A model generated the notes under the pieces. That model saw nothing but the letters and a program-made list of their open reading frames with translations. It searched no databases and was not told the origin of the DNA. A DNA stretch of 64,000 bases from Ornithodoros turicata (taxonomy: Eukaryota; Arthropoda; Arachnida; Ixodida; Argasidae), in NCBI RefSeq assembly GCF_037126465.1, contig NC_088210.1, positions 20,299,511 through 20,363,510 of the forward strand. The letters run 5' to 3'. The first letter of the stretch is position 1; every line of letters begins with the position of its first letter. The position numbers and the translations under genes were made by a program. Positions 33,501-43,634 of this stretch are shown piece by piece.

Positions 33501-34691
33501 GCAGAGGTGTGCCTGCGGTCCATCCGTGGGGCGATGTAGCATTCCGTTGTTGCCTTCGTTGCTCACAGTTATTTGTTTAGATGCGTTTACTGCTAGTGTC
33601 AAACAACAAAAAGAGCACTACCGGCTTCTTGGCGGCTAATATTTGTCCATGTTTTTTTCTTCGTCATGGTGTTTCCCTACCATGACCAAGAGAGAACTGG
33701 TGTTCTGGGGCTGGAACAACATAGAAAGGACAAATACATACAAAGCCTCAAACTGCCTAAGAAATGAACGATGAAAGATGAAAGTCACTGAAAATGTTAG
33801 CCTTAGGTCATCTTTTATCATCACCCTACCCATGACACCTATTTCAATTCAATTCGATTAATTTTCATCTTTACGATGTGGAGACGGGGGAAAAGCTGTG
33901 AAACAGCTTGACAAGTATCTATGTGAGTATGAACGTGAAACCTCTCTTCGGGTATTTGTTGCTGATTCTTGGATGGGTGCTATCTGCCGCCAAGTGAGTC
34001 AGCTGAGGCATGAACGATGTGAAGGGAAAATAACGATACAACTTCGTTAGTCGTTAATATAGAAGTAGAAGTGTGCTTTGCGATGCTCTATACCTGTCTT
34101 CATTTCCTGGAGACACAGCGGTGGCACTGCATTAAAGTGCAACTCCAGAGTGGACAATGATATTTATTTTATGGCGTTTTTTAATCAACCTGGCTCAGCT
34201 TGAATAATATAAATGCCGCCAGTAAACATCGTGCGCTCCCACGATTCTTCGAAAGAACCCGCTAAACTTCATAGTTTCGGATTCTCCAATAGTATAGATG
34301 ACGTCATCGCGCGCTGCGGCGTCTATCCCTGTCTCCGCCTCAAGATGGCAGTCTGCCAACAGCTGGTGGTGAGAAGATGGAAATAAATTCGGTAGGACAA
34401 CGAAGGTACGAGATTTAGTTCGTAGCGGTACTTTAGCGCAGCCCTATTGGAATCTTTACCGTACTGACAGTGAGTGACAACAGCCATCGCAGCCAACGAT
34501 ATTCTATGAAATCTTTCACGACCCTTTACGCCTCCTCCTTTTGTGAACGCCTGTGAACGCTGTGAACACGCGAAGCAAACGTACTTGTAATTTTTCAGCA
34601 TTGCCTGCTGGATCGTCTTGACATGCCGATGGAGAACAAACGCAAGGCGAACGCTGCTTTCCATTGGATACTAGCAATCGTTCGGCTGTAA
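27504..34691 (+). CDS. small secreted four-cysteine protein, five exons, unknown family
   Basis: Five exons (27504-27594, 30739-30845, 32051-32110, 32183-32239, 34599-34691) join in phase into 135 residues plus stop. The N-terminus has a basic start and hydrophobic core (ALCSAALFVSVITV), a typical signal peptide. The mature part has four cysteines, in NPCGEL, YNCVENV, VDCIVER and HALHCLLDRL, and is otherwise rich in Leu, Glu and Ala, suggesting a helical fold with two disulfides. All four donors are GTRAGT type and the acceptors are good, which makes chance assembly unlikely. A TATA/Inr pair lies upstream. I do not recognise the family; small helical Cys-rich secreted proteins of arthropods (microplusin-like and others) are only a loose comparison, as the Cys spacing differs. 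Introns 1 and 4 hold LINE and MITE insertions. Confidence 0.75.
27842..28140. repeat. dispersed repeat U, copy 2
   Basis: Second copy of the 280-bp repeat found at 9612, same orientation, with an added TAGCTTCGAGC segment. Located in intron 1 of the four-Cys protein gene. Confidence 0.75.
28440..28800. mobile_element. LINE 3' tail fragments
   Basis: Pyrimidine-rich sequence followed by GGAATAGCAAGCCGACC and GGCTGACC, an end that recurs at about 47340 and 47610. At 28745-28790 there is GGGGTATAGCGCAGC...GCTGAGGCACCCC, a hairpin like those next to (TTG)n tails elsewhere in the window. Interpreted as truncated non-LTR retrotransposon 3' ends. Confidence 0.45.
29009..29361. mobile_element. family E element, near-complete copy
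   Basis: Starts CGTGTATTCACACAACCG and ends TCGCTCGTGTGAATACACG, a terminal inverted repeat continuing through CGGAAGA and GCTTTCTGCTGTCACGTGAG. Flanked by GTGTC on both sides, a possible 5-bp target duplication. Non-coding. Confidence 0.7.
29711..29870. mobile_element. family E fragment
   Basis: Begins CCGTGTATTCACACGCGACATC and continues with a degenerate left half, a poly-A interruption and TTCGCGTGGCCAGAATGTC. Only the left half is present. Confidence 0.45.
29900..30300 (+). pseudogene. non-LTR retrotransposon ORF2 C-terminal remnant
   Basis: One frame reads CAHTFKLGRTT, then CRQCGGPETEEHIITVCP, the C-x2-C...H...C zinc-knuckle block at the C-terminus of R1/I-type LINE polyproteins. Stops occur just upstream in that frame and the continuation is frameshifted, so it is a dead fragment. 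Confidence 0.65.
30739..30845 (+). CDS. four-Cys protein exon 2
   Basis: After TACATTTTTGCAG, phase 1 joining gives DEPTMLSVIKPVAHAIYN-Cys and FLKYQIRSKLAIL. Ends in phase 0 at GTAAGT. Too short for a long-ORF search. Confidence 0.75.
32051..32110 (+). CDS. four-Cys protein exon 3
   Basis: Twenty codons, TQEQRSANVDCIVERLLEVL, phase 0 both sides, donor GTGAGT. The preceding acceptor TTCATTGATTGTTAG is adequate. Confidence 0.75.
32183..32239 (+). CDS. four-Cys protein exon 4
   Basis: Nineteen codons, PYDELESEHDPKIVVTHAL, phase 0 both sides, acceptor TGTCCTTTCAG, donor GTAAGTATT. A family E transposon begins within 40 bp of the donor. Confidence 0.75.
32274..33420. mobile_element. family E element split by family F
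   Basis: Left end GTGCATTCACGCTAGCGACATTCCC and right end TGTCGATCGTGTGAATACACC delimit it. Inside are AGCAGACGACA and CTCACGTGGCAGC blocks. A family F element is inserted near the right end, with a duplicated GCTGGA. Confidence 0.65.
32948..33379. mobile_element. family F element with 7-bp target duplication
   Basis: Ends CAACGCCACCTAGATG and TATCTAGGTGGTGTTG form terminal inverted repeats. Flanks are GCTGGAG and GCTGGAA (six of seven identical). Inner sequence matches the 53.7-kb copy in the opposite orientation, including AATCATTTGCGGGTTCTT and the ACGGCAGTAGCCAATCACGA block. Non-coding, 432 bp. Confidence 0.75.
34599..34691 (+). CDS. four-Cys protein exon 5 (terminal)
   Basis: After the strong acceptor TTGTAATTTTTCAG, phase 0 gives HCLLDRLDMPMENKRKAN and a hydrophobic end HWILAIVRL, then TAA. 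It supplies the fourth cysteine. No AATAAA was seen nearby. Confidence 0.68.
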   Translation, partial: HCLLDRLDMPMENKRKANAAFHWILAIVRL

Positions 34692-35208
34692 CTCTCATCT
34701 AGCTGCAGGGGGCCGTGCAACATCTGCTTCGCACAGCGACATCTCATAGTGGTGATAGTAAAGCGAAGTAATTTCTCCTGTTTGTTGCATTGCTCTAGTG
34801 GTGCTCAAGAAACAGTGACCATATTGATTATTTGTTCTGTCATATACGAACCTTGACTAGTACTTCCTTGAAAGACGCCATTTAATTGCGGGGAAGCCGG
34901 TAAGTGATTACACGGTGTCACGTTCACTGTACGCATAGGCGATTTTCGCCGAAAACCACCGATTTGTGAGGAGCGAAGTAACCAGCGACTCTCACACAGG
35001 ATTTCTGATTATAATTAAACACAGAAAGCTGGAAACCCTAATGATAGTGCAAGCGGCATTTGGATCAGGAGCGTCTCCCAATGAGAATAGTCCTCAACAG
35101 CACCCCGCTGCTAAGAATTTCGCTGGGATTGTGAAATTTTCATTATTTAATAGAGGAATAAATTATCGCTCATTCTGAATCCATTTCCCTGGTTGTGACC
35201 CATGGGAC

Positions 35209-35231
35209 GATGACGATGATGATGATGATGA
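35209..35231. repeat. (GAT)n microsatellite
   Basis: About seven GAT units between two copies of the short phrase CCATGGGACGA. Confidence 0.85.
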
Positions 35232-35883
35232 TTGTAGCCCATGGGACGAGAACAAACGTCTGCGGGATAAAACGCCGTGGCGTCCACAATTACCGAGGGA
35301 AATCAATCGCGCCCACATACGCGTTCGCCGGGGTCACTTTCAATCAACGTGCCAACTTCCGTTGGCTATAACGTCAAGGGACATTCAGAAATGACAGTTT
35401 ATCGCATTCGAACTCGCTCCGCATTTCGCTCGAATAGCTATCGCATTCGAACTTTCGAAGCCTTCCGTGGTTCCTTTATCTAGGACTATACTCACACTAG
35501 AGACGTCCCCACGGAATATTCTGTTTGAGAAAATTTATTAGACGACTCATACTATAGAGCACACTACGAGTACTAATACTAATATTAATACACACTAATA
35601 CACTAGTTGGAATTAGTTATAATGCACAAGATACAATGTATATATGGTTGCATGACTATGGGACTGTACATATATGACTACACAACTGTGACTATATACA
35701 CATGACGACCACATTCGTCACTGTGGCTATGTACATATGAGATGGCCTCTATACATTTATGGAGGTGCACCAACGATGCTAACATACGCATACGCATACG
35801 CACATACGGAATATTCTAGTGGCAGAAAAAGCAGGAAGCTAGGACAGTTGAAAGAAGAATGAGGCAAGCCAGCTGGTGCGACG

Positions 35884-36019
35884 TGGACTGAAGATTCATA
35901 CCTTGAGTTTGAGGAGAACTAAAAGGACAACACAACCCTGAGTCTCTGAGTTAGTGTAGTCGTGTTGTCCTTTCAGTACTCCTCAAACTCAAGGCGGTTT
36001 GAATCTTCAGTCCGAGCTA
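35884..36019. mobile_element. foldback element, 136 bp
   Basis: The left arm GTGGACTGAAGATTC...CCTTGAGTTTGAGGAG...AAAGGACAACAC pairs with the right arm GTGTTGTCCTTT...CTCCTCAAACTCAAGG...GAATCTTCAGTC. Arms of about 58 bp with a short loop. Confidence 0.8.
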
Positions 36020-36381
36020 TCACATTTTTTTCACATTTTCCGCTTTAGTATTCTGGGGAATGGGGGGTGGGGGTTGGAACGCCAACGTCATTCTACGTTA
36101 AAAGATTGTGCACTCTGTTTAGCTGGCGTTTCTTTCGGGCAATGTCGTGCTGACAACATAGCGCCCGAAAATTCTCTTGCCCGATAAAAGACTCCGCTGC
36201 GTGCGCTGTGTGGCTGCTCTTATCTCTGTCCAACATGATTATGACGGAGTAGGTGATTTCCCTCTCTTGGCGATGCTGACGGATAAGTGCGCGTACGCAG
36301 TCTAGCGATGTCTGGTGCGTGTGTTGTGCCGCAGTTTTTTGGTTCGGAGCCTTGCGCGTTCTTCACGTTGTTTCTGGTTAG

Positions 36382-36552
36382 TGCGGTACGAAGGCCATGC
36401 TGGTGAAGGAGATTGGAGCTTACAATGACCCTTGCCGTACTATAGATGTCGAGTGTAATGGTTTCCCTTTCTTGCGTCGTGTGATAGTGTGCACGCGTGA
36501 CTTGGGTTCAGTGTGCGGTTTTGAAGAAACTGGGCAGCCCTACTGCCATTAG
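36382..36552 (+). CDS. candidate terminal exon of a six-cysteine secreted peptide
   Basis: Follows the strong acceptor TTCTTCACGTTGTTTCTGGTTAG. Phase 0 gives 56 codons to TAG with cysteines at 1, 18, 25, 37, 45 and 55 and low-bias, protein-like composition (IGAYNDPC, NGFPFLRRVIVC, GSVCGFEETGQPYC). The spacing fits no family I can name. No signal-peptide exon was found upstream, and an antisense open frame also spans the region, so a chance or transposon-derived frame remains possible. Confidence 0.3.
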   Translation, partial: CGTKAMLVKEIGAYNDPCRTIDVECNGFPFLRRVIVCTRDLGSVCGFEETGQPYCH

Positions 36553-36714
36553 AGATTTGAGCGCCGGCCGAGACCACCACTGCTGATACGACGACGCGAC
36601 TATAAATAGTTGCCTTAGTGGACCACATGAACTAGTGAAGCTCATGTTGGTGAGTGCAGGAATTTATTTTTTAACGCACTAATTGCGTCACGACGAAAAA
36701 CCTCCAGTTACTGT

Positions 36715-36990
36715 GCATACACACGAGCGACGTTTCCCGGAATACTCCAGCGGAAGACGCGCAAAAGCGTCATAGATTTCTGCTGCCACGTGAGCAATAA
36801 GTGTCATGCCTTATCGTGCTCTTTTAACCGCGGTAGAGTGTCTTGCTGCTGGCGCACAGCTTCGTAGCGGAGGATAGTGGCGACGCCGTTAGAATGCGGT
36901 CAACACAAGACGCGGCGGAACATCTGCCCCGCGAGCAGTTTCTTTCTTCCGCTAGAATATTCCGCGGGGGATGTCGTTCTTTGTCGGGAT
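36715..36990. mobile_element. family E element
   Basis: Left end CACACGAGCGACGTTTCCC, block AAAGCGTCATAGATTTCTGC, right end CTTCCGCTAGAATATTCCGC and GGATGTCG. Shorter than the 29-kb copy. Confidence 0.6.
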
Positions 36991-37267
36991 GTCGTTTTTT
37001 TTTGGGGGGGGGGGAGGGGGCATTAAGATGACACTGTGCCAGTGTCGTCTTGACCATGAAGAATTGCTAGGTCATCTTGATGCCGCAAAAAAAAAAGAAA
37101 AGAGAAAAAGAAAAAAAAGAAAGGTGTCTTGACTCGGTCGCTTCGTTGTCGCTTTCATAAAACATATTCAGTCCTGCAGTGAAGGGTGAGCAGAAACCCG
37201 TATTGGTAAAGAAGAAAAAGAAAACCCGATTGAAGGAGGAGCTGGTGTACACTGTAGTATAGGCTGA

Positions 37268-37822
37268 TAGCAGTGCTGTACGTAACGCCGTTGCCGAAAT
37301 GGGTACTTTTTCCGGTATCGATCTGTGGATCGTGTCACTTTCTTAAATCGGTATCGGAAAATTGTTTCCGTTACAAATTTATGGTATAACACAACCGCAG
37401 CATCGATACCGATACCGATGCTTTTGTAGTGTCCCCCACCCTTTCTTCATCGGTCATATTTCTTACTGTTGTTTGCTGTGACTGGTCCGCCTGGCGCGGA
37501 CATACGGAAGCTTTGAGCGTCAGGTACTGCTAAAAAGTCAACCAAAGCGTCGAAACTGAATAATAAATATTCGGCTATTTTTCTTGCTAAACTCTCTTCT
37601 CCCAATCCGCTGTCGATGTTGCAGCTTTCAGGCAACTTCTTCATATTTTCAGCAAAAGTATCGGGTAAAGTATCGCGTTACTCTTTTTTTTTTTTTTTTG
37701 TAGTAACGCTAGCAGTACTCCGTTACCTTAAAAATGGAAGTATGGATATCCGTATTTCGTTACCTTTTATTCGAGTGATATCGCGATACGATGTTTCGGT
37801 AACGGGTACAAACGCTGGCTGA
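37268..37822. mobile_element. hAT-like non-autonomous element (tentative)
   Basis: Ends CAGTGCTGTACGTAACGCCG and CGGTAACGGGTACAAACGCTGGCTG are approximate inverted repeats. The interior is full of GTTAC/GTAAC and ATCGATAC-type palindromic words. No transposase frame. Confidence 0.45.
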
Positions 37823-38040
37823 TAATTAACGAGAGACACTGAACAGCAGGTGTGACAAACGCTTTAATGAAAAGTCATCAAGCGTGCTCTCTACCTCGTT
37901 GATGCGCGGCGAACAATTGTCTCAGGATGTGGAAGATTCCCATCGCTTTTTTCTCCACTCCTAAGGGTACCCGAGGATCGTTGAATAAGCATGCCTGGCC
38001 AATGAAACAATAGAAAGTGGTTTAGGATATATACAAACAC

Positions 38041-39161
38041 TATATAGGGATGGGCCAACCGAATCCTCGAAACCTATAGGCATGGATTCGAGATTCGGGA
38101 ATCCGAATCCCAGTGCCCAAAACGGCGAATCGAATCTTTCGAATCCACGAACCACCTTTATTTATTTATTTATTTATTCATTTTTTGTTTTTTAATTGGT
38201 GCCTCCGGAGTCGCCGAAAGCCTCGTAGGCCGACGGGTGTTTTCTTGTTTTCTCGTTTACATTGCTCTGGACTGAAAGAGTTCAGGCAGGAACTGCTACA
38301 TTACAAGTTTAAAAGTAATTAACATATGGTTTTGCTTTTAATTGTTACGTAGTTTTATGAAAATAATTCAGACTCGAGAATTTATGTATTCCTCGTAGTC
38401 GATGAAATAAATTAAGTTTAAGAAGAACTATATGGGTATCTCTTTTCTCCTGAAACTGAACTACGATTTAATTTGTTTTTCATTAAACGAAGGTATCATA
38501 TTCTGCTTCAAAACGCTTTTCAGTACACTCCAAGAAAAAAAGGAGTAAAACGGGGAGTAATTGCAGCTTCTACTCCCCTAGTCTGCAATTACTCCCCATT
38601 TTAGTCCCCAAACCCGAGATTTAGTCCCGACATTTACTCCCCAGGACTGCAAATTGTCACTAAACTTCGCGAATGGTCTCCTGAATGCAAAAGCCTACGT
38701 AAATATGTGCCCTTGGTCAATTTGAACGGCCTAAGGCTGTATAACTCAGACAACGTAGCAATTTTCCAGCCACACGCAGAGTAAGAAACAGTTAGCGCAT
38801 CTTTCTTCGCAAATTGTGCCCTAGTATGGCGCAAGATTTTATATCACTCGATATATCACGGTTGACGGTTTGCTTCAAAGTATTTTCATGCATGCGCACC
38901 AATTATGTACCTGGGACTCTTACAACAGCGCGTGAAATATGGTCTTCGCTCTGTGACATTAATTTACTCCCGTGCATTTACTCCCGAAAGGGACTATTTT
39001 TTGTGGCAATGCAATTACTCCCCAAAAGGAGTAAAAATACTCCTTTATTTTTTCTTAGAGTGTAGAACGTTTTTTTTTTCTCCTGGGTTTTTCAACTCTT
39101 ATTTAAGAAAGTATTCGAACTATTCGAGATTCGTAAGATTCGTGGATTCGTCTCATCTCTA
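38041..39161. mobile_element. hAT-like element with 8-bp target duplication
   Basis: Left end TATATAGGGATGGGCC and right end TCGTCTCATCTCTA are inverted repeats with subterminal CGAATC/GATTCG words. The octamer ACAAACAC occurs directly at both flanks (38033-38040, 39162-39169), the hAT signature. A family G MITE is nested inside. No transposase. Confidence 0.7.
38524..39064. mobile_element. MITE family G, copy 1 (nested)
   Basis: Ends TACACTCCAAGAAAAAAAGG and TTTTTTCTTAGAGTGTA are inverted repeats bounded by TA, mariner-like. The interior repeats GGAGTAAAA / TTTACTCC words. A second, 520-bp copy sits at 51102 and a fragment at 41085. Confidence 0.75.
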
Positions 39162-39435
39162 ACAAACACACAAACAGCGAACACAAAAGAATGTTTTCGA
39201 ACGACTCCCGCGCCTTGTACATGCGCACTTCCACATGGGATGATTTGTCTCTTGCTGTATCGAGAGTATATCTCCTGTAAGCTGGACCAAACTTGTACTG
39301 CTCTTGTGCCGTTAACAGAGCCCTGCGGGACGCGCGGATAACAGGCGCGCTTTCCTGCGGATGCGGGTCTCGATTTGTGATGTTGTGCGAGGGTCGGGTA
39401 CCGGTGTCATTTTGGATATCAGCACCGGTAGCGTT

Positions 39436-39707
39436 AGAAAAAAGAGTTAATGAGTTAAAAGAGTTAAAGATGTTAAAATGAGTTAAAGTTAAAATGAGAG
39501 AATGAGTTAAAGAGTTAAAAGAAAAAAGAGTTAATGAGTTAAAAGAGTTAAAGATGTTAAAATGAGTTAAAGTTAAAATTAGAGAATGAGTTAAAGAGTT
39601 AAAAGAAAAAAGAGTTAATGAGTTAAAAGAGTTAAAGATGTTAAAATGAGTTAAAGTTAAAATGAGAGAATGAGTTAAAGAGTTAAAAGAAAAAAGAGTT
39701 AATGAGT
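39436..39707. repeat. 84-bp minisatellite, about 3.2 copies
   Basis: The word AAAGAGTTAATGAGTT begins at 39441, 39525, 39609 and 39693, an exact 84-bp period. Units are nearly identical and built from shorter GAGTTAAA-type words, so the array grew from a simpler repeat. Confidence 0.93.
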
Positions 39708-40089
39708 CGCCCGAGTCGCAGCCCCGTTTCGTTATGTACTAATAACGCCGTCAACGGGTATACAAAGGACCTTCCAGACACATAACCCACCAGGGACATC
39801 CTTGGGGAGTATACTCACAGCTGACGCCCATGTTTCTTACAGTCGCTGCTGGCGGATGGGGAGCGGATGAGATGTAGAAAAAAAATAAAATAATAATAAC
39901 TTTTTTTTTCTCGTCTCTGTCCTCGTAATAGCGCGAGCGTCTTCGCTCTTCACTCAACGTTGGAAGTATTTCAGCAGCTGTGGCGAGGAGACTGAGATCG
40001 ACCTTCGGGAAGCAATGTTGCCGAACACATTGAAGGTTGCACAAACGTCATACCTCTGAAAACTAGAAATTAATTTTATGCCACTTTAA

Positions 40090-40230
40090 TCACAGTCGTA
40101 AAGACAGAGCTTCGCCGCATAGCACGCTCCTAGCCAGCCGATTATCCGGAATGACGCCATTCTCTCCCTTGATTTGATGAAAACAGGGTGCGTACGCCAT
40201 TTTTGTGGCAATTATGAACTGCATAATGCT
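40090..40230. repeat. dispersed repeat V, copy 1
   Basis: Shares ACAGAGCTTCGCCGCATAGCA, CCGGAATGACGCCATTCT and GATGAAAACAGGGTGCG with 41300-41430, diverged. Class unknown. Confidence 0.5.
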
Positions 40231-41084
40231 ACAAGTTCCTTTTTAAGAGTGCCCTAGACGTTGAGAGGACATAGAATACCGAACGCGAACGAAACTGGCT
40301 GTAGGCAGTGCACTTGCGCAATGTACAACCTATAGTCCTCAATCGTCCGACAAGGCGCTGAGGGCACTTGAAGATTTTTTATGTACAACCGGGCTTATGG
40401 ACATTCGATGACTCGCTAAATGTGTGCTGTGTGTGCCCCCAGCGATTGCGACATTTTACACTCACTTGGTTGAAACTTTTGAACTACATGTTGAACTCCA
40501 TCACTTTAACTTGTTCATTTCTTTGTATTTTCTGTGTGTAAGCGTCCTGGGGTAGCCAGTTCGACTTCGTCGTGACTCACATCCCCATTGTTGTCTTTAT
40601 CACATCACCATCATAACCAATAGTTAGTTATAAGAGTCGTGACACTTTGCCCCATATTATAATGATGACTGTAAGAGACGACTATTTACATGGACGCGAA
40701 TGATGCATTGTAAGTATGACAGCAAAGGGGGTGATAGATGAGTAGAAAGTCTGCATCGCAAATGCAGCAACAAATTCGGCTCTGACGTCACTGCATCCCC
40801 GCCAGTGAGGCTGCCGCGGGAGAGGTCACGTGCTTTCGAGAACCAATGGGAATAGCTCTCTCCTGTGACGTCAGAGCTCGACGCGTAAGTTCAACGGTTT
40901 GCATCTCGCCGAATACGGCACGTAGATTTTTTTTTCTTTTTCTGGACACTCTGGAGTATAGTACCATGCGTGCATGACGTAATGAGCTACATATACCAAA
41001 CTGACGAAACCCCTTTGAAGAAAGCTAATTTTAGGTTTGACCATAAAAGGACTACGCACTCGATCTCGTGTAAACGTAGGGACC

Positions 41085-41240
41085 ACTCTAAAAAAGGAGC
41101 AAATTACGGAGTAATGGCTGCTTTTAGTCCCCTGTATTGCAATTACTTCCCCCCATTTTACCCTCCAAAGAGTAAATCTTACCCTCCCCAAGAGTACATG
41201 GAAAATTACTCTTCACGACCGCAATTAGTCCCTATATGTA
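41085..41240. mobile_element. MITE family G fragment
   Basis: CCACTCTAAAAAAGGAGCAAATTACGGAGTAA and TTTTAGTCCCCTGTATTGCAATTACT match the left part of the 38.5-kb copy, diverged and lacking the right end. Confidence 0.55.
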
Positions 41241-41299
41241 TACGCTTTGCGTAAACTTCCATGCAGTTAGTTCTCAAAGGTCCTCCAATGGTCGTCGCA

Positions 41300-41430
41300 A
41301 TGCATCTACACTCTGAAAACAGAACTTCACCGCATAGCAAGCTCTTTAACCAACCACCATCCCGAATGACATCGTTCTGCCCCCTGATTGGTTAAAAACG
41401 GGAGACGGGCGACTTTTTGTGATCCTTATG
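41300..41430. repeat. dispersed repeat V, copy 2
   Basis: Second copy of the repeat at 40090: ACAGAACTTCACCGCATAGCA, CCGAATGACATCGTTCT, GGTTAAAAACGGGAGACGGGCG. It directly follows the family G fragment. Confidence 0.5.
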
Positions 41431-42457
41431 CAGAGTTGCCAAAAGGACTTAAATTGCTCCTCTTTTCCCTCAGAGTTGCTCCCCGTGCGCTGTGCGTTTG
41501 TTTGCTCGTTCCCTTGTACTAACCCCAAACTCTGGTGATGTGATGAAGAAGAAGCAGAAGAAAAAAGGACATGCTGTTCAAGCCTAATTTCATGTTTCTT
41601 GGACTGAGAAACAATGGCGGCGAGCCGGCAATCTTTCCTGCATGAGGAAAGGGCCGTGCGTTAAAGGAACGCAGGAAAAAAAAGAAAAAGAAAAAAGCTG
41701 ATCCTCAAGATCAGCGTTTTTGCTGGCAGAAGCATTAGGCGCGAGCCAGCTGGTGTAACCCAGACATGCAAGAGATTTATTTCCTTGAGAATCCTATAGC
41801 GTTATTATGGAAGCTGTCCTCACGGCGCGCATTTCCGGCAGCAATATTAATAAATCAATTAATCAATCTCATCGTCATCATGTATTGTTGGTGTTGTTGT
41901 TCAATTACTAAGTCGCTGTGTACTGTTGTCCCGTTGTAATTCTCATCACTCTCGAGGAAGTAAATCATGTGTCCGGGTTCTTCTTCTAAGAAGCACCTCG
42001 AAAACTCTTGGGATGAAGCACTAAATTACCGTGCACTTCGAAAGATAAAGGGTTCAAAAGTGCATTGAAACCCGATTCTATACGTATAGAACCACTTTCA
42101 CTTTTAATCTTTTCGCGGGAAATATCCTATACTCTAAAACAACATACCCAAAGCAAAGCATTGGCATCTTGAACGTTGAATGGAAGTTCATTCTGGTGCT
42201 GTCGCTGCGAGAAACAAAAGGGCTGTTACGTATGATTATCGTAGGAGGCGGACCATTAATTACGCTCATTCGAAGGCATAATCCCTATTGTCGGTTGCTC
42301 ATGGACGTCATGCTGCTATTGAATCTATTGTCCATGCTTAGCGGTTCGTATGAATGCTTGTCAATGTCGACCCACCAGTGCGGAATGGCCCTTATACTGT
42401 TGCCCGCGCTTTGTCCGTAACAAAAGCTGCTTACATTCTTGCTCCTGCGCTATTCCG

Positions 42458-42481
42458 AATCATCATCATCATCATCATCAT
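42458..42481. repeat. (ATC)n microsatellite
   Basis: Eight ATC units. The His run translated here is a repeat artefact. Confidence 0.85.
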
Positions 42482-43460
42482 TATGCTTACATTCTAATCA
42501 CGACTAGAACTGCGGAAGACCAGCAGAGGGGTTTACAGATCGGTCATTAAATGCGCCATATTAATGATTCGCTCTGTGTGGCTCAAAAACCGCAAGTTCC
42601 ACCTTGCGAAGCCTCCAAACGTTTCTCGTTATGGGTGGGCGGACACCGGTTTTAATATCAGGGCATAGCTGGTGACCTTCAGCTAGTGAGCGGGCGGAGC
42701 CGTCGTGGTTTTCCTGGAGGAAATTAGACGAGTTCAGAAAATCCCAGAGTGCTTAGCGTCGCTTTGAACTATGGGAGTTTACTAATACGAAAGAAACGGT
42801 TCATTCTACTGGTTCATTGTCTCACGACGTGTCAAGGTCAGCGAAAGCGAAATGTGAAGGATTATTCTTCGTTCCCCCGTTCAGCAAGCGCCCAGGATGC
42901 AATGCGTGCGCAAAGAGCACTGGGATTTTCTGAACTCTTCTATAAACCATGACCAAAGCGTGCTTGTGCGAGGTCACCTTCGTTAGTGTAGTGGTGAGAG
43001 GACGAAGGAGCACGTGATGTCTGCCCGTCAAGAGAAGGGATCAAGATTTTTCGTCTTTTTTTTCCCCCCCGAAGAATGCGAAACAACAACAACTTTACTT
43101 TTATGGTGCCTGGCGATGAAGCTCCCCATTCATCATCTTAACAATAAAGTGGTTGTTGTTTATTTTTAAGATGATGAATAGTGAGTTCTCCGCAAAAATG
43201 CGAAAACCACTTATAGTCTACTATGTGGTTTCAAAGTCTCTAAGCCCTTGTCGCGTTACTCTCAAACCACCAGCCTCCGTGCGCTCCTTAGCCTCGTTTC
43301 AAGCGACGGCACAACAGGGGTGGACTGCCAAAATCGCCTCTTCCCATTGGGATGAATACTGGCGGCCGCCGTCTTTAATGAGTATGACTGACGATAACGT
43401 AACGTTCCACATGACTAGTCGTCCGGTAAACATCTGAGTAGCGTATCGATGCTCGAAAGA

Positions 43461-43634
43461 TTAGAGGGTTCTAGTACATCGTACGCTATCGCCTTTGCGT
43501 ACGTAAGAGATAGCGTTGATGGTTCTGCTCACGCCCATAAGTGAAAGAGAGCTTCGCGCAGTGCGCAGAACCACCAACGCTATCCCTTACGTACGCAAAA
43601 GCGATAGCGCACGGTACACTAAAACTCTCTATTA
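43461..43634. mobile_element. MITE family J, copy 1
   Basis: TTAGAGGGTTCTAGTACATCG at left and the matching inverse ending CACTAAAACTCTCTATTA at right. The inner arms GTACGCTATCGCCTTTGCGT pair with ACGCAAAAGCGATAGCGCAC. Flanking TTA suggests a PIF/Harbinger-type element. Confidence 0.75.
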
